NCBI GenBank assembly: GCA_010094045.1
Contig: ML986627.1
Span: forward strand, 238,713 to 302,712
Source of the DNA: Lojkania enalia
Lineage: Eukaryota > Ascomycota > Dothideomycetes > Pleosporales
DNA length: 64,000 nucleotides
Direction of reading: 5' to 3'
The translations under genes and the position numbers were made by a program. Under the pieces are notes generated by a model. It was not told where the DNA came from, did not search any database, and saw only the letters and a list, made by a program, of their open reading frames with translations. Positions 23,564 to 36,016 of the stretch are shown here, in pieces. Numbering within the stretch: the first letter of the stretch is position 1; every line of letters begins with the position of its first letter.

Positions 23564-24065
23564 GCAGACGCATCGTTATCTCTACATCGCTTCTTGACGA
23601 TTTTAGCAACGGCCGCATGCACGCACATACACACATTACGCCATTTCTAGCTCACGAACTACACATTTATTCTTCTATACTATACGCGCACTTCTATGGC
23701 ACCCCCATTTTTCTTCGATTTCCTCTTTTGTTGTTCCTTACCTTTTCCGTATTTCTTTTAATTCAGCCTTTTACTTTCATTCCAATACATGGAACGATTT
23801 TTTTTATTTGTTTCTGATTAAGATTGGCGAATATACCCTGGTCGCTGCGCGGATAGTTCCTTGGTAGAGGGGGTACTTTTTTTGGTACCCGGGATCAGAG
23901 GATAAGGGTTGGTTTGATGTCGGACCTTACATGCTTATGTGGTTTCGATTGAAGCTATATGTATGTCTCGTTGGGATATGAGAAATGATGTATTTTTGGA
24001 ATGGGGGTGTGGGTGGTAATACAATGCCGTGATATGCCATACTATCCGTCGTATGCATCTATTTG

Positions 24066-24098
<33 letters not shown>

Positions 24099-24460
24099 CA
24101 TGAAATGCCACCCGACTCTCCTCAAGTGCGAAGTGTCAATTTAGAAACGTGGCGCAGAGACATGTGTGAACGCAGAAACCTTCTAACAAGATCTGTCCTG
24201 TGACCCGTAAAGCGGGCAAAGAGTACGATGCAATCCCAAATTCAGTAATAACATGCCACTTCCCTTCGGTGACTAGCGACTAAAGTACAGTGACGCAATG
24301 TTTCATTTTCATCACAGGGCAGGTGCGCGTTGAGGAAATGTTTTGCCCTGTTCGCGTGGTATCATTCGTAAATTCGCTCAAAACGCCAAGAATGCAATGG
24401 TATCACTATCATGCCGGCCAGCCATCTTCCACCTTCCATCCTCAATTCTCTTTACCCATT
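23564..24460. other. Intergenic between convergent genes, with poly-G tract
   Basis: 3' side of the hydrolase and RTA1-like genes. T-rich 3' flank near 23680-23820. Contains the G29 homopolymer. No coding signal recognised. Confidence 0.5.
24068..24096. repeat. Homopolymer of 29 G
   Basis: Uninterrupted run of 29 guanines in the 3' intergenic region. Could form G-quadruplexes; the true length may differ because such runs are hard to sequence and assemble. Confidence 0.9.
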
Positions 24461-25833
24461 TCAAACCCGCATGCCGAGGTCCACCAACCCGGGTCCCCGG
24501 CCTCCACCAACCTCTCCAGCCCTGGCACCGCCCACACTACTACTCCTCTCAGGATCGAAATCCTCAGGGCGGAAGTCGCGCAACTCGACGCTTGTGATTA
24601 CGCTCGGTGGCCGAATTTCATCTTTCTGCTGTAAGGCGGCGGTTTTGTTGAGTTGGAAGTGGGTGAAGCTTCGAGGTAGGTAGCGCCCCGGGTGGAAGAT
24701 TGTGAAGACGATGAGGGTGACTAGAATGGGTAGGGCGTCCAGGGCCCAGAAACACCATTCGTGGCGCTGTAGGTATTCGAAGCCGGAGTTTTTGTCGTGG
24801 GGGATTTCAATTGTGCGGTATATGGCGCGGAGCTAGGAGGAGGTATTAGCGGTAAGTCTCGGGATGCTTTGATGAGTATATAGAGAGCAAAGATGAGAAA
24901 GTAAGGTGACATAGAAATGGTGTTCATAATCAGGTGTATGGTTAGAAGTCGTGTGATAAGGACAGGGGAATAAAGGCAAGATATGTGATTTAGTTAAATT
25001 GACTGGAGGAAAGATGAGAACGACTTACAGTGATTAAGGCGGCCGCAACATTAATCATCCAGTTCAATTTTCTCCACATCCTCCAATCGCCCAAATCCTC
25101 CCCTCTCCACTTCCGACTAATGGCAAAATAGCGGATTGCTATGACAGCGAAAGAGGCGAAGCAACTCATTTGCAGTATTAATCCTAGGACAAGGATGACC
25201 CTACCAGATGTGACCTTGCCTTCTGATAGTTCAATGCTTCGGTCGTGGCTATCATCATGATCAAACGACTGTGATATCACGCCCGCCCCCACCAATTGAA
25301 CGACGAAAGAGAGAAGGTCGAAGACGACAAAGGTAGGCGTGATCCAGCGCGGAAAGCACCATAGTGCTTTGAAATTGAGCCTCTCAGCTGGACATGAGAA
25401 CCAGACTACTCGGCTGAAGGCTGTGTAACATCCTGCTGCGAGAAATGAGGGAGCAATCAGGATCATGACAAATGATATCAGGAACGGGATATCCTTATAT
25501 TCATCCGTGGCAGACACGAGGCGACATATGTAGCCAATCGTGTACATGACGACTCCGATAACGATGGCCCAGAAAAACCATGCTCGGTAACGGAAGTACT
25601 GGTAGACAAGAAAGGCCGAGATGAGTGGGAATATGATGGCTCCTACAATCGCGGCGGGAATACTAGGATCGTAGATGTACGGATTAAGGACGCCGTTTGC
25701 TGTTGCTTGTTAGTGTCCCCAGGCCGATGAAGTTCAAGAAGGCTAGCTATCGCCACTTACTAAGTTCCCGCCCGGCGCCCCGTCTAAATAGATTTACATT
25801 CGGAAAATCTGATATTGGAAATGCACTACCCAT
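24461..25833 (-). CDS. RTA1-like lipid-translocating exporter family protein
   Basis: Fungus-specific seven-helix membrane protein family (RTA1, RSB1, RTM1) linked to lipid translocation and resistance to toxic amphiphiles. Exons 25761..25833, 25029..25699 and 24461..24832 give 371 aa; introns carry GTAAGT donors and a CACTAAC branch. Recognisable RTA1 pieces: YTIGYICRLVS, LIAPSFLAAGCYTAFSRV, TPTFVVFDLLSFVVQLVGAGV, LRAIYRTIE and HEWCFWALDALP, ending in a cytosolic tail of about 65 residues. The last intron (24833..25028) is 196 nt, longer than the others. The start at 25833 was chosen because the short first exon keeps frame and gives the extracellular N-terminus. Confidence 0.87.
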
Positions 25834-27686
25834 GCTTGTGGTGTAGAGGCTAATTTTCACTGTGTACAGTATACGTTCGTATCCGGAACGCACTTTCGAC
25901 AACGTCGATGAGGTTTACCATGACGAAGTAGAGAGGAGAAGGCAGAAATCCAAGGGCCAAAATGGCTAAGAAAGGCGGAGCGGACGTGTTTTACTTATCC
26001 TTTACCAGCGCTAAGAAGACAAGATGCTTGGCGTCCGCTGGCGGATTCTTGCAGTACGGACGCTGCGCAAGTGGCACTTAGGCGATGAACATCCTTGGTC
26101 TCCTCGCTCACAAGAAACCCCGGTTCTACGATTCTGAGAAAACGGGCTAGTGCACGTGGTATAGATTGCGAATACAGCGAAGCGCAGGTGGGACTGATTC
26201 ATATAGTTTGCGAGCGCGCTGGTTGCGCTCGGAGGCTTGGAGCCATTTTGGTGTAGCATCACGTGTTGGTGTGCCTCATCTCGGCAATTACTGGGCATTG
26301 CAGAGCGGACTTTTTGTCGTCAGATCATTTGCAGATCAGCGGGCTCGTCGGGAGGTCCAAGGACTGCCGGATGAGCTGGAGTGGAGGTGGAAAGGCTCGA
26401 AATAAAGCTGGGCGGACACTGCCAAGGCCTTGGCATGCCGTGCCGTCAATTGGCCCCCGCTGCCCGGCCCGATGATGATGGAATATTAAGCGTCTTGCGG
26501 CGGAGTCCTGCCGGGCATAGGTACGACTAGCTTCGAACGAGCCTGGCTGAGAATTTCATAAGTTGGACGGGTGGTTGGAGTATCAGGAGATGCGAGTAGG
26601 GAGGTCGTCTGATTTGATGGCGAAAAGGATGCCTTGGCTATTGGGTGTGCATAATATCGAGGAAAAAGTTACAACACTGCAGTTGTGTTCATATTTTTCT
26701 TGGCCGCTCATCTTCCCACCGTCAAAGCTCGAGAGTTCGTTTCACGAAAACAAACGTGCGCGAATTGATCGGATGATGTACAACGGAAGCCAGCTAAAGC
26801 CAAGGATTACACAATTGCTGAATCGATAGCGTGCGCCTAGGGTTCAAGCCCGTGACCGTTGCTATGGTTGGGAACGAGGACGCGAATGACGCACACAAAA
26901 GATGGGATAATTAGGAATGGACCTAGCCGGTTATGGGTTAGAGCCCGCTTATAGTCCGTGAAAATGTGGACAATTCTGCTGCCTTGAATAGAACAATTAA
27001 CATCTGAAACTAGTCTATTATCCCTACTACTACGAACTAGAATTTACACGCAATCTTAGGGCTTCTTAACACGCGGCTTGTATGTACTACAATTCCTTTC
27101 TGGTGAAAAGTTGCCTCAGGGGAGACTCCAACGCGACATACCCTGATACTTCAAACTGTATACCTCACTCCGTAAAAGACTATAGTACGCTGGCCGAAAA
27201 GGGCTACCGATATCAATCTACAGCAGTCGACGATGCCGATCCTGGAGCAGCGATCAGGACATGGACTTCGACTATATTGCTAAGCACACTACTCCGATCA
27301 AATGTCCCCCTTAGTTGCACTGGAGTGAGGCATACCCACAAGATTGAAATCTGAACAGATGCGGCAGAAGAGCAAGGCTTCGGCTTTCAAGGAAGAGCAA
27401 TGGCCCACGGGAACATTGCCCGGCCTCTAGACGCGCGAAGAGAGAGGGGGAAGCAGCATACTTCTCGACGGGATTGGAAGAACAGCCGCCGTAACTGGCT
27501 TAGCGTATCTCGGATCACGGCTAAGGCGCTTCCGGGATTGTTAATCATTAGCATCGGCATTAGGTTGAGTGGCCAGAATTAACAGGTACATAGCTATGTA
27601 GTCTTAAGATCCCTATTTGGTTGTTTGAAATAGTCACCCAGGCCTATCATCCATTTCCTATAGTGACTATTTCTGTATCCTAGCGC
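25834..27686. other. Gene-free stretch between RTA1-like and hemerythrin-like genes
   Basis: 1.85 kb with no gene recognised on either strand. Open frames at 26011-26298 and 26166-26475 overlap in opposite frames without family character. Confidence 0.45.
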
Positions 27687-28397
27687 ATGAGGCCTATCGG
27701 CGCCTGTAGACCGATCCTTCGCACCATAAAAAGTTATACCACTCCCGCATTCCAACAATTCGGAACCCCGCCATTCAAACCAACCTCTACAGCCATCTCC
27801 CCGAAAATGGCAGACGAAAAACCGGAAATTACGCCCGCGACATTTGGCCCGGAACGTCCCTCAGCTCCCGCCCCTGCGGAACCCGCTGCTGAAGAAAATC
27901 CTCTGCCAAAACTATCCGCGGCCGATTTCCGCACTTACAATCACATGGCCGAGCATATGGACTATTACCACAACCACTTTCGCCAGACTTGGAATCTTTT
28001 GTACACAGCCTGCGAGAACCAGAAGCGGCCAAAGGGAATGTCTATTCGGCAATTTTTGTCCACGGGCGAGCAATTCTGCCATCAGCTGACTGTGCACCAC
28101 ACTATTGAGGAACAGCACATCTTTCCTATACTAGCCAAGAAGATGCCCGCTTTCAGGAAAGAGCTAGAGTTATTGACGCAGCACAAGCAAATCCACAATG
28201 GGCTGGATAAATTGGAAGAGTATCTGGAACAGTGTCGGAGTGGCGAGAAGGAACTGAGGCTGGGAGAGATGAAGGAGATTTTGGACGGGTTTGGGAAGGT
28301 GCTATGGCAGCATTTGGACGATGAGGTCAAGCAGCTGGGAGCGGAGAACATGAGGAAATATTGGACGCTTGACGAGATGAGGCGGCTGTTGATTTAG
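27687..28397 (+). CDS. Hemerythrin HHE cation-binding domain protein
   Basis: Single exon, 236 aa (196 aa if translation starts at the in-frame ATG 27807). The first 40 residues (RPILRTIKSYTTPAFQQ) resemble a mitochondrial presequence, so both starts may be used. A Pro/Ala/Glu-rich linker follows, then a four-helix HHE domain at about residues 80-225 with the metal ligands HMAEHMDYYHNHF (around 87-97), HHTIEEQHIFP (around 137-147), HKQIHNGLDKLEEY and WQHLDDEVKQLG. Members bind a di-iron centre and oxygen or redox ligands; the role in fungi is largely unknown. It is convergent with DCC1, with only 93 bp between the stop codons. Confidence 0.88.
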   Translation: MRPIGACRPILRTIKSYTTPAFQQFGTPPFKPTSTAISPKMADEKPEITPATFGPERPSAPAPAEPAAEENPLPKLSAADFRTYNHMAEHMDYYHNHFRQTWNLLYTACENQKRPKGMSIRQFLSTGEQFCHQLTVHHTIEEQHIFPILAKKMPAFRKELELLTQHKQIHNGLDKLEEYLEQCRSGEKELRLGEMKEILDGFGKVLWQHLDDEVKQLGAENMRKYWTLDEMRRLLI

Positions 28398-28490
28398 TGC
28401 AGATGCTTAGCGACCACGGCTTAGAAGCGATATATACCCTCAAATGCATCGTTGCAGATACGGCGAATTGGGTTTGCTTGGGAGACAATG

Positions 28491-29583
28491 TCAACCGTTA
28501 CGTGCTCTACCAAACCTCTCGTGCCACTTTCGAGATGACGATCCTGCCTTGGGAGCGGAGGGCTTGGATTCATTTGCTGCGCCTGATCCATTCTTAAATC
28601 GTATTGTGGTAGGAGATGGGAGATCAAACGAGCCCTCGATGGCGTTCAGCTCGGCATAACCCCGCCAGGATTCTGGTAGATTATCCTTCCATGTATCAAG
28701 GAATTCTGCAGTGAGATAATCGGCACTTCCGCGCTTGGCTTCCAAAAGTGTCCTACCAACAAATTGGACGGTCTTTGTCCGATGGAGACAAGACCAGGGT
28801 CCTTTCCTATCTTGGCCATCACTGGCTAGCCGCTGCAATATCCCCAGCACGAGAGTTGCTGGGAAACCCTCATCGCGTACGTGATTGAGTATGTCTTCCG
28901 CCAGAAACTGTTGATCGAGCCTGACACCCTCGGCCGTCGCAGCCGCATTAATAGATTTCCATACTTGGGACAAGGTGTTGGCAGAAGGCCGCCAGCAGCT
29001 CCCAACAAATTCAAACGCAAGCAAATCTCCCCATCCACTTTCGCACTGCTCGTCAGAGAGGGGCACGTTGCTGAACGTGTCAGTCTTGGTCTTGCCATTG
29101 CCTGCTGTGTCTGCGTCGCCGTCCACAATGTCGTATACCAGTAGGGCCTCCTCCAAGTACGCAACAGCGGACGCGTCAGCTGGATGCAGTTCCAGCGTTG
29201 CAGTGCACGAAGCGATTGCACATGTGGTCGGGCAAGGCATCTCGTTGCCATGGGCTTCAAGCGCGGGCCGAGCAATCAGCACCGAGTTAGAAGTCTGGAC
29301 CTGGCGCAGCTGGAACGTCTTGTCGGGGGTGCAGAGTACGGCATATGCGGGCTTCGTGTTGGGCGCGCCGTAGACAGTGGACGGGGCTTGTGATTTTATA
29401 GACAGTCTATTCACGTGAGAATGTGCTTCCATGGATAGATGGGAACGGGATGGGTACATACGGCGGGGGATTCGGCGTGTCTATCAGCTCGAGCAGCTCG
29501 GCGGGGAGCTCTAGGAGACGGAATTGCTGCATATTGTGCACCATTGAGAAGGGCACACCGCCCTCTGCTTGCTGTGTCGCCAT
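28491..29583 (-). CDS. dcc1: Sister chromatid cohesion protein DCC1
   Basis: Subunit of the Ctf18-Dcc1-Ctf8 alternative clamp loader that supports cohesion and the replication checkpoint. Exons 29462..29583 and 28491..29406 give 345 aa. N-terminal exon: FRLLELPAELLELID; after the splice AYAVLCTPDKTFQLRQVQTS, a DCC1 hallmark, and then EEALLVYDIV. The C-terminal winged-helix region includes GFPATLVLGILQRLA and RTLLEAKRG, ending KWHERFGRAR, typical of the family. The intron 29407..29461 has donor GTATGT and acceptor AATAG. A longer upstream open frame to 30054 is judged non-coding. It is divergent from BUD3. Confidence 0.88.
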
Positions 29584-30134
29584 GATGCGGACTGCAGGAG
29601 GTGGTTGATCAGAGAGCAGTGCAGTCGCAGTCGCAGCCGCAGGTGTAGCTGCAGTTGCAGTAGCAATTGCAGTGCGGTGATGTTTGTTTTGCGTCTGGCG
29701 GGGCAGGGCCTGCGGGCGATCGACAGGCCGGCGTCTCTTGACGCGACGAGACGCGCCTCGGGACTCTCCGCAGGCAAGGAAATCAACACCAGCATCAGCC
29801 CTGCCGGCCAAAAATACACCGTCGGGCAGGAGGCCCCAGCTTTCCACCGTCGCACCCTTCAATTCGACGTCCAGCGTCTGCGGTTGGCCGCAGGATTTGG
29901 GCCTGTTTCCGGCGTCTGGCAGCACCTCTTCTCTGCTCCCACGGTTGCTTGCCTTGTTTACCTGCACCGCCCTCGACGCTCGACGCGCGCCTTCCACCAC
30001 ATGCATGGCGCTACCATAACACTCGCTTCCTCCATCCCCCCTTGACCATATCATGACGGCTCTCAGCCTGCTTCAGCTTTGATCGGCTTCTCCTTAGTTT
30101 CGAATCCGTCTCTCGTTTACGCGCAATTGGCACC
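29584..30134. other. Divergent promoter region DCC1/BUD3
   Basis: 551 bp between start codons. GC-rich with a GCAGTCGCAG/CAGTTGCAG-type imperfect trinucleotide tract near 29615-29680. No gene recognised. Confidence 0.5.
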
Positions 30135-33100
30135 ATGGTTGTCATCTGCCCCGAGCCCGCAGCTCTCTCTGCGGCCGACCTGTCTCTCTTCTACACCACC
30201 GACGAGCTGCTCTCCAATTCCCCCGTGCTCATCTTCTACGGACCGACCGCGACTTCTACCCAGGCGACCCATTCCCGCATCCAGGCGCACATCTTCACCC
30301 CGGCCGGCCTCCAGAACTTTGCCCGTCTGATCATCTCTCCGACGGCAACATTCTACAGCGCAGTAACCTGCCTTCCCCGCGAGGAGCAGGGCGACGACAT
30401 ATGCCGCGCGCTAGCCTTCAGTCTGTATAAGTACTACTCCGAACTTCCCGCTGAGATCAAGAATGTCTGGGGGAAGCAGTACAGTACCATGGCGCGACTG
30501 CCACATGCGCCCCACCTCTTCTCCGACTCGCATGCAGCCATGATTGCCGCACGAATGACTAGGGTAGAGAACGTATCCGATATTATCATCGACGTGAGGC
30601 ATGCTTTGGGGGAACAGACTCTGTCATGGCTGGATCTGGATGTCGTTCTTCCCCAGGGTAGCATCCAGAAGTTGGATAGCTCTCGAGAATCGGCCCAGTT
30701 TGACGAGCCCGAAGATGATGTTATTCAGCAACGGTATGGCGCCTATGCGTCTTTGGTAAAGCTGTTTGGAGAGGCGGCTTTTCTTCCAACCTCGAAGCTG
30801 CGGCGCGCTCCATCAAAGCCGACGGCATTAAACAGATCGCAGTCATTCTCAAGGAAGCAGAAGGAGAATTTAAGACGGGAGATGTGCGAGCTTCTAGACA
30901 CGGAAGAGAACTATGTCAGCAAAATATCTGAATTGGTCCGCAGTGTCGCGGTCGACTTCCGCGAGAAAGCGAAACGCAAGTCATTCGCCAGCAACAGTCC
31001 GAGTGCACAGGCCCTCCAAGCCTTGTTTCCTCCAAGTTTAGACAAGATTCTGGAGGTTAATTCAAAGTTCTTGGATGCAACACGCATAGTCTTAGAAGAA
31101 ACAGAGAACGATGCCATTCAGGACATTGAGGATGCTACAGATGAAATATTCGTAGCGCCTTTGCGTGGACAGAAAGACCCTCCCGATGTGACTGGGGCGT
31201 TGGCGCTTGCGAAAGTTCTCTTAGAATGGTTTCCACAGTTCGGCGACTGCTATACTGACTATATCGGCGCCCATGCGGATTTCTCTCAGTTGCTGAAGCT
31301 TTTCACAAAAGATACAGGGTCAAGCTTTTCCCAAAGGGTGTACGAAACTGGAGAGCAACGGCTCATGTCTATGCTCATTGAACCAGTTCAGCGTCTTCCA
31401 CGCTACAACCTGTACATCGACAACATTGTCAAGCAACTTCCAGTCAGGCACCCGGCAATCAAGACGTTCCTTAAAGCTAGGGATATCATCACTGAAATCT
31501 GTTCTAGAGAGGGTCCGTCTGCGCAGCAGGTTAAGGTATTCGATCGCCTTCGCAAAATGGTCTTTTCTTGGCCTCCCTCTTTCAACCCACGCGGACGCCT
31601 GATCGCTGCTGTTGATTTTGTTGAGCTTTTTCCACCTTACCATGGCGAGCTTCACGGACCAGGAACAACAGCAGGCATTTTTCTAATCTTCTCCGATTTT
31701 CTGGTCATGCTACATAAGCCGAACAACTGCACAATGACTGCTCGAAGTATTATGGCAGATCTAGATAATCCCAAATCAGTCGAGTCGCTTCCAGATTCAA
31801 CTGAACTGCTTTTCCATCAGCAACTGCAGCTAGGCGATATCTTCCTGAGTGAACATTCCGAAGGAAGTATTCTTCACATGCTCTCCCCTGTGCCAACGTC
31901 AAGTCAGCCAGGCCGGCCACGCAGTCGAGATCGACACAATACCGGTATACGTATGTTCTTCCTTCAGGGAGCATACGAAGGAAAAGCCCCCAAATTTATC
32001 GAAGAAGTTACAAAGGCAACGGTAGAAGGCCGTTTTCCAGAATGCGAGCGAGAGAGTTACAAATGGGAAGTCCGCAGTGTATCCGGTGAACTTAGCCTCT
32101 TTAGTGCCATCTCCGAAGATACGGCAGGGCAGATTGTTGAAGGCCGGAGAGACCCAGCTAAAGTCCAGATTATCGTAGATCCTGTAAAGTTCTCCAGGCC
32201 TCCCTCTCAAGGCCAACAAGGCGTGGAGCTCATGATAGCGATATCCCTCTGTGAAGATGGCCTTTACCTCATGGAGACCACAGGATTGAATGGTTACTCA
32301 AGCAGGGACAAACTAACAAGTGCCGAATTTATTCCCGTCTTAACAAAGAGGGTGGGTAACTTTTTTCAACTGCGTAACAGCATTAAGAATGCTTCATTGT
32401 CCGACGCCTACATCTTCAGAAATCAGCAAATCCTGAAAGCTCTCAAAGTTCAGATTGAAGGAAGCGGGGAGGAACAAGACAGCAAGGATCGACCGCACTC
32501 TCCTGTTAAAATGCTGTCCAATCTTTTCGGCAGTACCGTCGGGAAAGAAGGCGGATCCCGTAAGCTCCAACGGAACCCCCCTTCTTTCGGGGATATTGCT
32601 CGGATGGCCCCTCCGCTCCAGCCTGCTCCATCTCGCACACACAGCCGGGAGGGGGAATTGTCGCGACCAGGGTCTTCGAACAAGACCATCGGCTTCAATG
32701 CTAATACAGCAACTACTGACTCACTTACAAAACTAGAAGAGACTCTAGCTACGCTTATCATAGCTTTGCATGCTCGCAAAGGCAATATCGTTGGAAGATC
32801 TGTCCGAGCCAGAGTTGTTGCAGATGAGCTTGCCGTTAATGAAGTGTACAACTCTCTCTTGGAAAATCCCTCAAACTTGGACATGGCTGCTCAATCCTCT
32901 ATTGACGTCTTGTTTGCAGCGCTTGAAAAGTTCCTCAAGATTGCCTGGCGCGAAAAGATGGGACCTGTCGTCTCACAAGCAACACTAGTCTCTTTGCAAT
33001 TGAAGTCGGATAGCATGTATCCTGGTGAATTCGAGGACTTCTTCCGAACGACGTTTAATGATATGGCCCCCCAGAACCAACGTTCTCTACGAGAGATCAT

Positions 33101-35053
33101 CAAACTGCTGGCGGAATTGCTTGATGGTACCGGAAACGATGGCGATCGTGGCGTTCTTACTGCTGCCTTCGCGGAGATGCTGGTCCCTGAAGGAAATCCC
33201 AACGATTTCATTTCTCTGGTTGACCGCTTCATTCAAGATATTGATGCTCTCTTCCCGGCACAACCTAGTGGTGTTAGCACACCAAATTACGGGTCCATCG
33301 ATTCAAAGGGTCGTTCCACTGCTGCAGGCTCTGTGACTTCGAATACCTCTTTGAGAAAGCGCTTTGGTTTCGGCACCTTGACACGAGAAAATAGCAAATC
33401 TGAAAGCGAGTCCAAGGTCGGTTCACTATGGCGTTCTTTGAGTAAGAGCAGCCATGCAGCAGATAGTCAACCTTCCAGCGTCTCTAAAGCCGGACCTGCT
33501 TCACTTGGCCGCTCCAATTCGACTGACGCCAATATACGCATCTCTCCCAAGCGTCCATCCTCTCGCGATCGCCCTACTGTGTTGGGAGCGTTCCCATTTG
33601 AGGCCCACCAAAGTCCCCACGCGAGAAACTTTCTGGGTGCATCAGCGTTAGGAACTATTGGAGAGGTACCGTCCACTACTGGACCTCCCCGCAAGAAGCG
33701 CCGCTCTTCGTTGAGTGATCTGTTGGCATTGCAAACTGCTAACAACACACCTACTTGGTCCCCACAGACTCCTCGTCGACCTGATTCATCGCACCGTAAT
33801 GTCCGACAGACCAGCGCGTCACCTCGGACACCGTCGCGCAATACGCCATCTCCAGTGAAGCAATCGTCAATCCCCACTCCCTCACGGTTAGGTTCGCCTG
33901 TGCGAATGGGCTCGCCAGTCCGCAAGGAGAATGAGCCTACTGCAATCGATCGTACTGGCGGTGCTCGACCAAAATCAACCTCTACAAATCAGGATGAGGT
34001 TACCATCAAGTCGTACAGTCCTAAAAAGAAGCGCAATGAATCAGTATCTGGCATTCCCACACTTAAGCCAACAGCTTCTGGTCTCTCTGAACGACCCACC
34101 TCTGGTAATACAGTGAAAATAGCTCCTTCAACTCCTCGCTCACCGACAAAATTTGGGACATCCACAAGTCCACAGAAGAAGCTCAGAATGCAGAGCCCGC
34201 AGAAGCTAAGAGAGCGACTGCAAAATCAACAGAAGGATATCGAAACAGCCTCCAAGGACTTGCAATCTGAACTCAGTGCTATTGGGCACGAATTATCGAC
34301 CAAAACGCCACGATTGGCTTCTCAAACCTCAGCTCCTTTCTCTATGTCGTCTGCAGCAAATAACAAAAATTTGGAAACCCGGATTGCATCTCTCGAAAAG
34401 CACCTGAAATCGACTCTCGAAGCTCTTGCCTCCCGCACTGCCCAAGTCAGCCAAGATGTGAGCTCCAGCTTGCAAGTCAGCGAGGCTCGCGCGAAGCATC
34501 TTGATACGCTCTATCGAGACATGAATGCAGAGAACGAAGCACTATATGCAAGGTTCAATGAGGAGTTAGAGAAAGTTGAGCGGTCAGTGAGAAAAGGTAA
34601 AGGGAATGAGGAGGTTGATCGTAGGATAAAGGCCAGCGAAGAGGAGTGTGCGAGGTTGAGAAAAGAGAATGCTCGACTGAAGAGAGAAGTTGCAGGACTA
34701 AAAGCGCAACTAAGGGAGTGAGTAGGGCTACCAAAGGCCTCGCTCAGGAGTACTTCACAGTGTGATGGTTAGTGTTGACAGGGCACAGGGTCCTAGAGCG
34801 AGTGTCTACTAGTCCCACTGCACTTTCTTTACTTTTTCAGAGCATCTTAGACAGTATTTCTAAGACGTTATCGACGGCTACCCAAGGGATTCTCACGATT
34901 ACTATAAGCATCATGTTTCTCTGGGCAAGGGGCGTAGTGGTGGATATCTTGATTGTAGTGGGTATGGTGGTCTTCTGTCCAGTGTTCTGTCTTCTCAGCG
35001 GTCTACTATGCATTGTTGAACGCTTCAAGGCACGTTCAGGGACCGCCACCTGA
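30135..35053 (+). CDS. bud3: BUD3-type RhoGEF (DH domain) septation protein
   Basis: Rho guanine nucleotide exchange factor; in Neurospora and Aspergillus BUD3 activates RHO4 at septation sites. Exon 1 30135..34717 carries nearly the whole protein. A DH domain lies at about residues 243-460 (ENLRREMCELLDTEENYV, EPVQRLPRYNLYIDNI), then a Ser/Pro-rich disordered stretch and a C-terminal coiled coil at about 1350-1528. An in-frame TGA at 34719..34721 would end it at 1528 aa, but the stop overlaps a GTGAGT donor. Splicing 34718..34788 to 34789..35053 keeps frame and adds 88 residues with two hydrophobic segments, for 1615 aa. The extra exon is inference; the rest is firm. DH-only architecture and the N-terminal LSLFYTTDELL support BUD3 over CDC24 or RGF-type GEFs. 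Confidence 0.78.
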
Positions 35054-35344
35054 TAATGCGATAGATTGAAGTCTGTATTAGTGAATACAATATACATATG
35101 CTAGGAACACGTCGAGCTTTTGCAAAACTCATGACAAGAGATTTCAGTACCGTGATTCAATTATGTCCAATACCAAAGTCATCATAACATAAGAGTGTGG
35201 AATAGGAATGAAGGTGCTTTATCAGCTAGGGAAAAGGCCAATTAATCCGAACATGCTTTAAGTCCCTTTTCTTGAATACGTTCAGATTCGGAGCATCTCG
35301 AAGAATATGTACGAGTAAAGCGATGAAGCCGACGTTCTAACCTC

Positions 35345-35846
35345 TTATGCGTCCTCGTTCGGCCCAGTCCCCCCATCCCACTTCTCACCTTCCCGCTCTT
35401 CTTCCTCGCCTTTCCCATACCCACATCGTTCTCCCATCTTCTTCCCCCCCATAACATTATATTCCCGTCTAGCCTCCCGCACACTATCCATATACCGCCC
35501 AAATTCAACGACATTCAGGAGCCCTACACGCTCCGGGATCCGCTGGATCCCGGATAACGGTATTAAATCCTTGGGGTTAGTGTCCGGGTGAAACGTCCAG
35601 TAATCGTTGATCCAGCGTCCGCGGTACCGGCTATACTGCGGCTGCATGTAGCATTTCAGGCAAGGATACCTGGAGCGCGGTAAGTCGCGCGGGAAGAAGA
35701 TGGGGCAGTAGTTTGTCTGTGGGCCGCGGTGGATGGTGTCCCGTACGGAGCCTGTTCGATGTAGTCGCTGCGGAGGAGAAGAAGGGGAAGGAGGTGAGCG
35801 GAATTGATGATGATGCAATGTTGGCAAGGATTTGGAGTGTTGGTGC

Positions 35847-35901
<55 letters not shown>

Positions 35902-36016
35902 GGGGGGAGGAGGCGAGCGGGTTTGGATAGGAGGTTGCGAGGGCATGGGGGCAAGGGGTTACACAGATGGGTTTCGTGTGGCTGCAAGCGTAGATTTGGA
36001 GGAGGATAGTGCACAT
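35345..36016 (-). CDS. Hypothetical protein with Cys/His start and poly-Ser tract
   Basis: Single-exon ORF of 223 aa beginning MCTILLQIYACSHTKPICVT. A run of serines (about residues 40-57) is encoded by a TCA/ATC microsatellite. The second half (about 120-190) looks constrained: YPCLKCYMQPQYSRYRGRW, DYWTFHPDTN and LLNVVEFGRYMDSVREARRE. No named family recognised; the start resembles the small ORF at 9061. An acidic/Gly tail ends it. It is probably real because the non-repetitive C-terminal half reads as folded protein, but the start and any introns are unsure. Confidence 0.5.
35847..35900. repeat. (GAT)18 microsatellite
   Basis: Eighteen perfect copies of GAT on the plus strand, encoding poly-Ser (TCA) on the minus strand inside the hypothetical ORF 35345-36016. 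Because the unit is a codon, length change keeps the frame. Confidence 0.95.

Noticed and set aside
26838..26860. GGTTCAAGCCC resembling a tRNA B box
   Set aside because: No A box or cloverleaf can be drawn around it.
29407..30054. Long minus-strand open frame extending DCC1 upstream
   Set aside because: The upstream part is compositional; DCC1 homology starts at the ATG at 29583 and continues after an intron.
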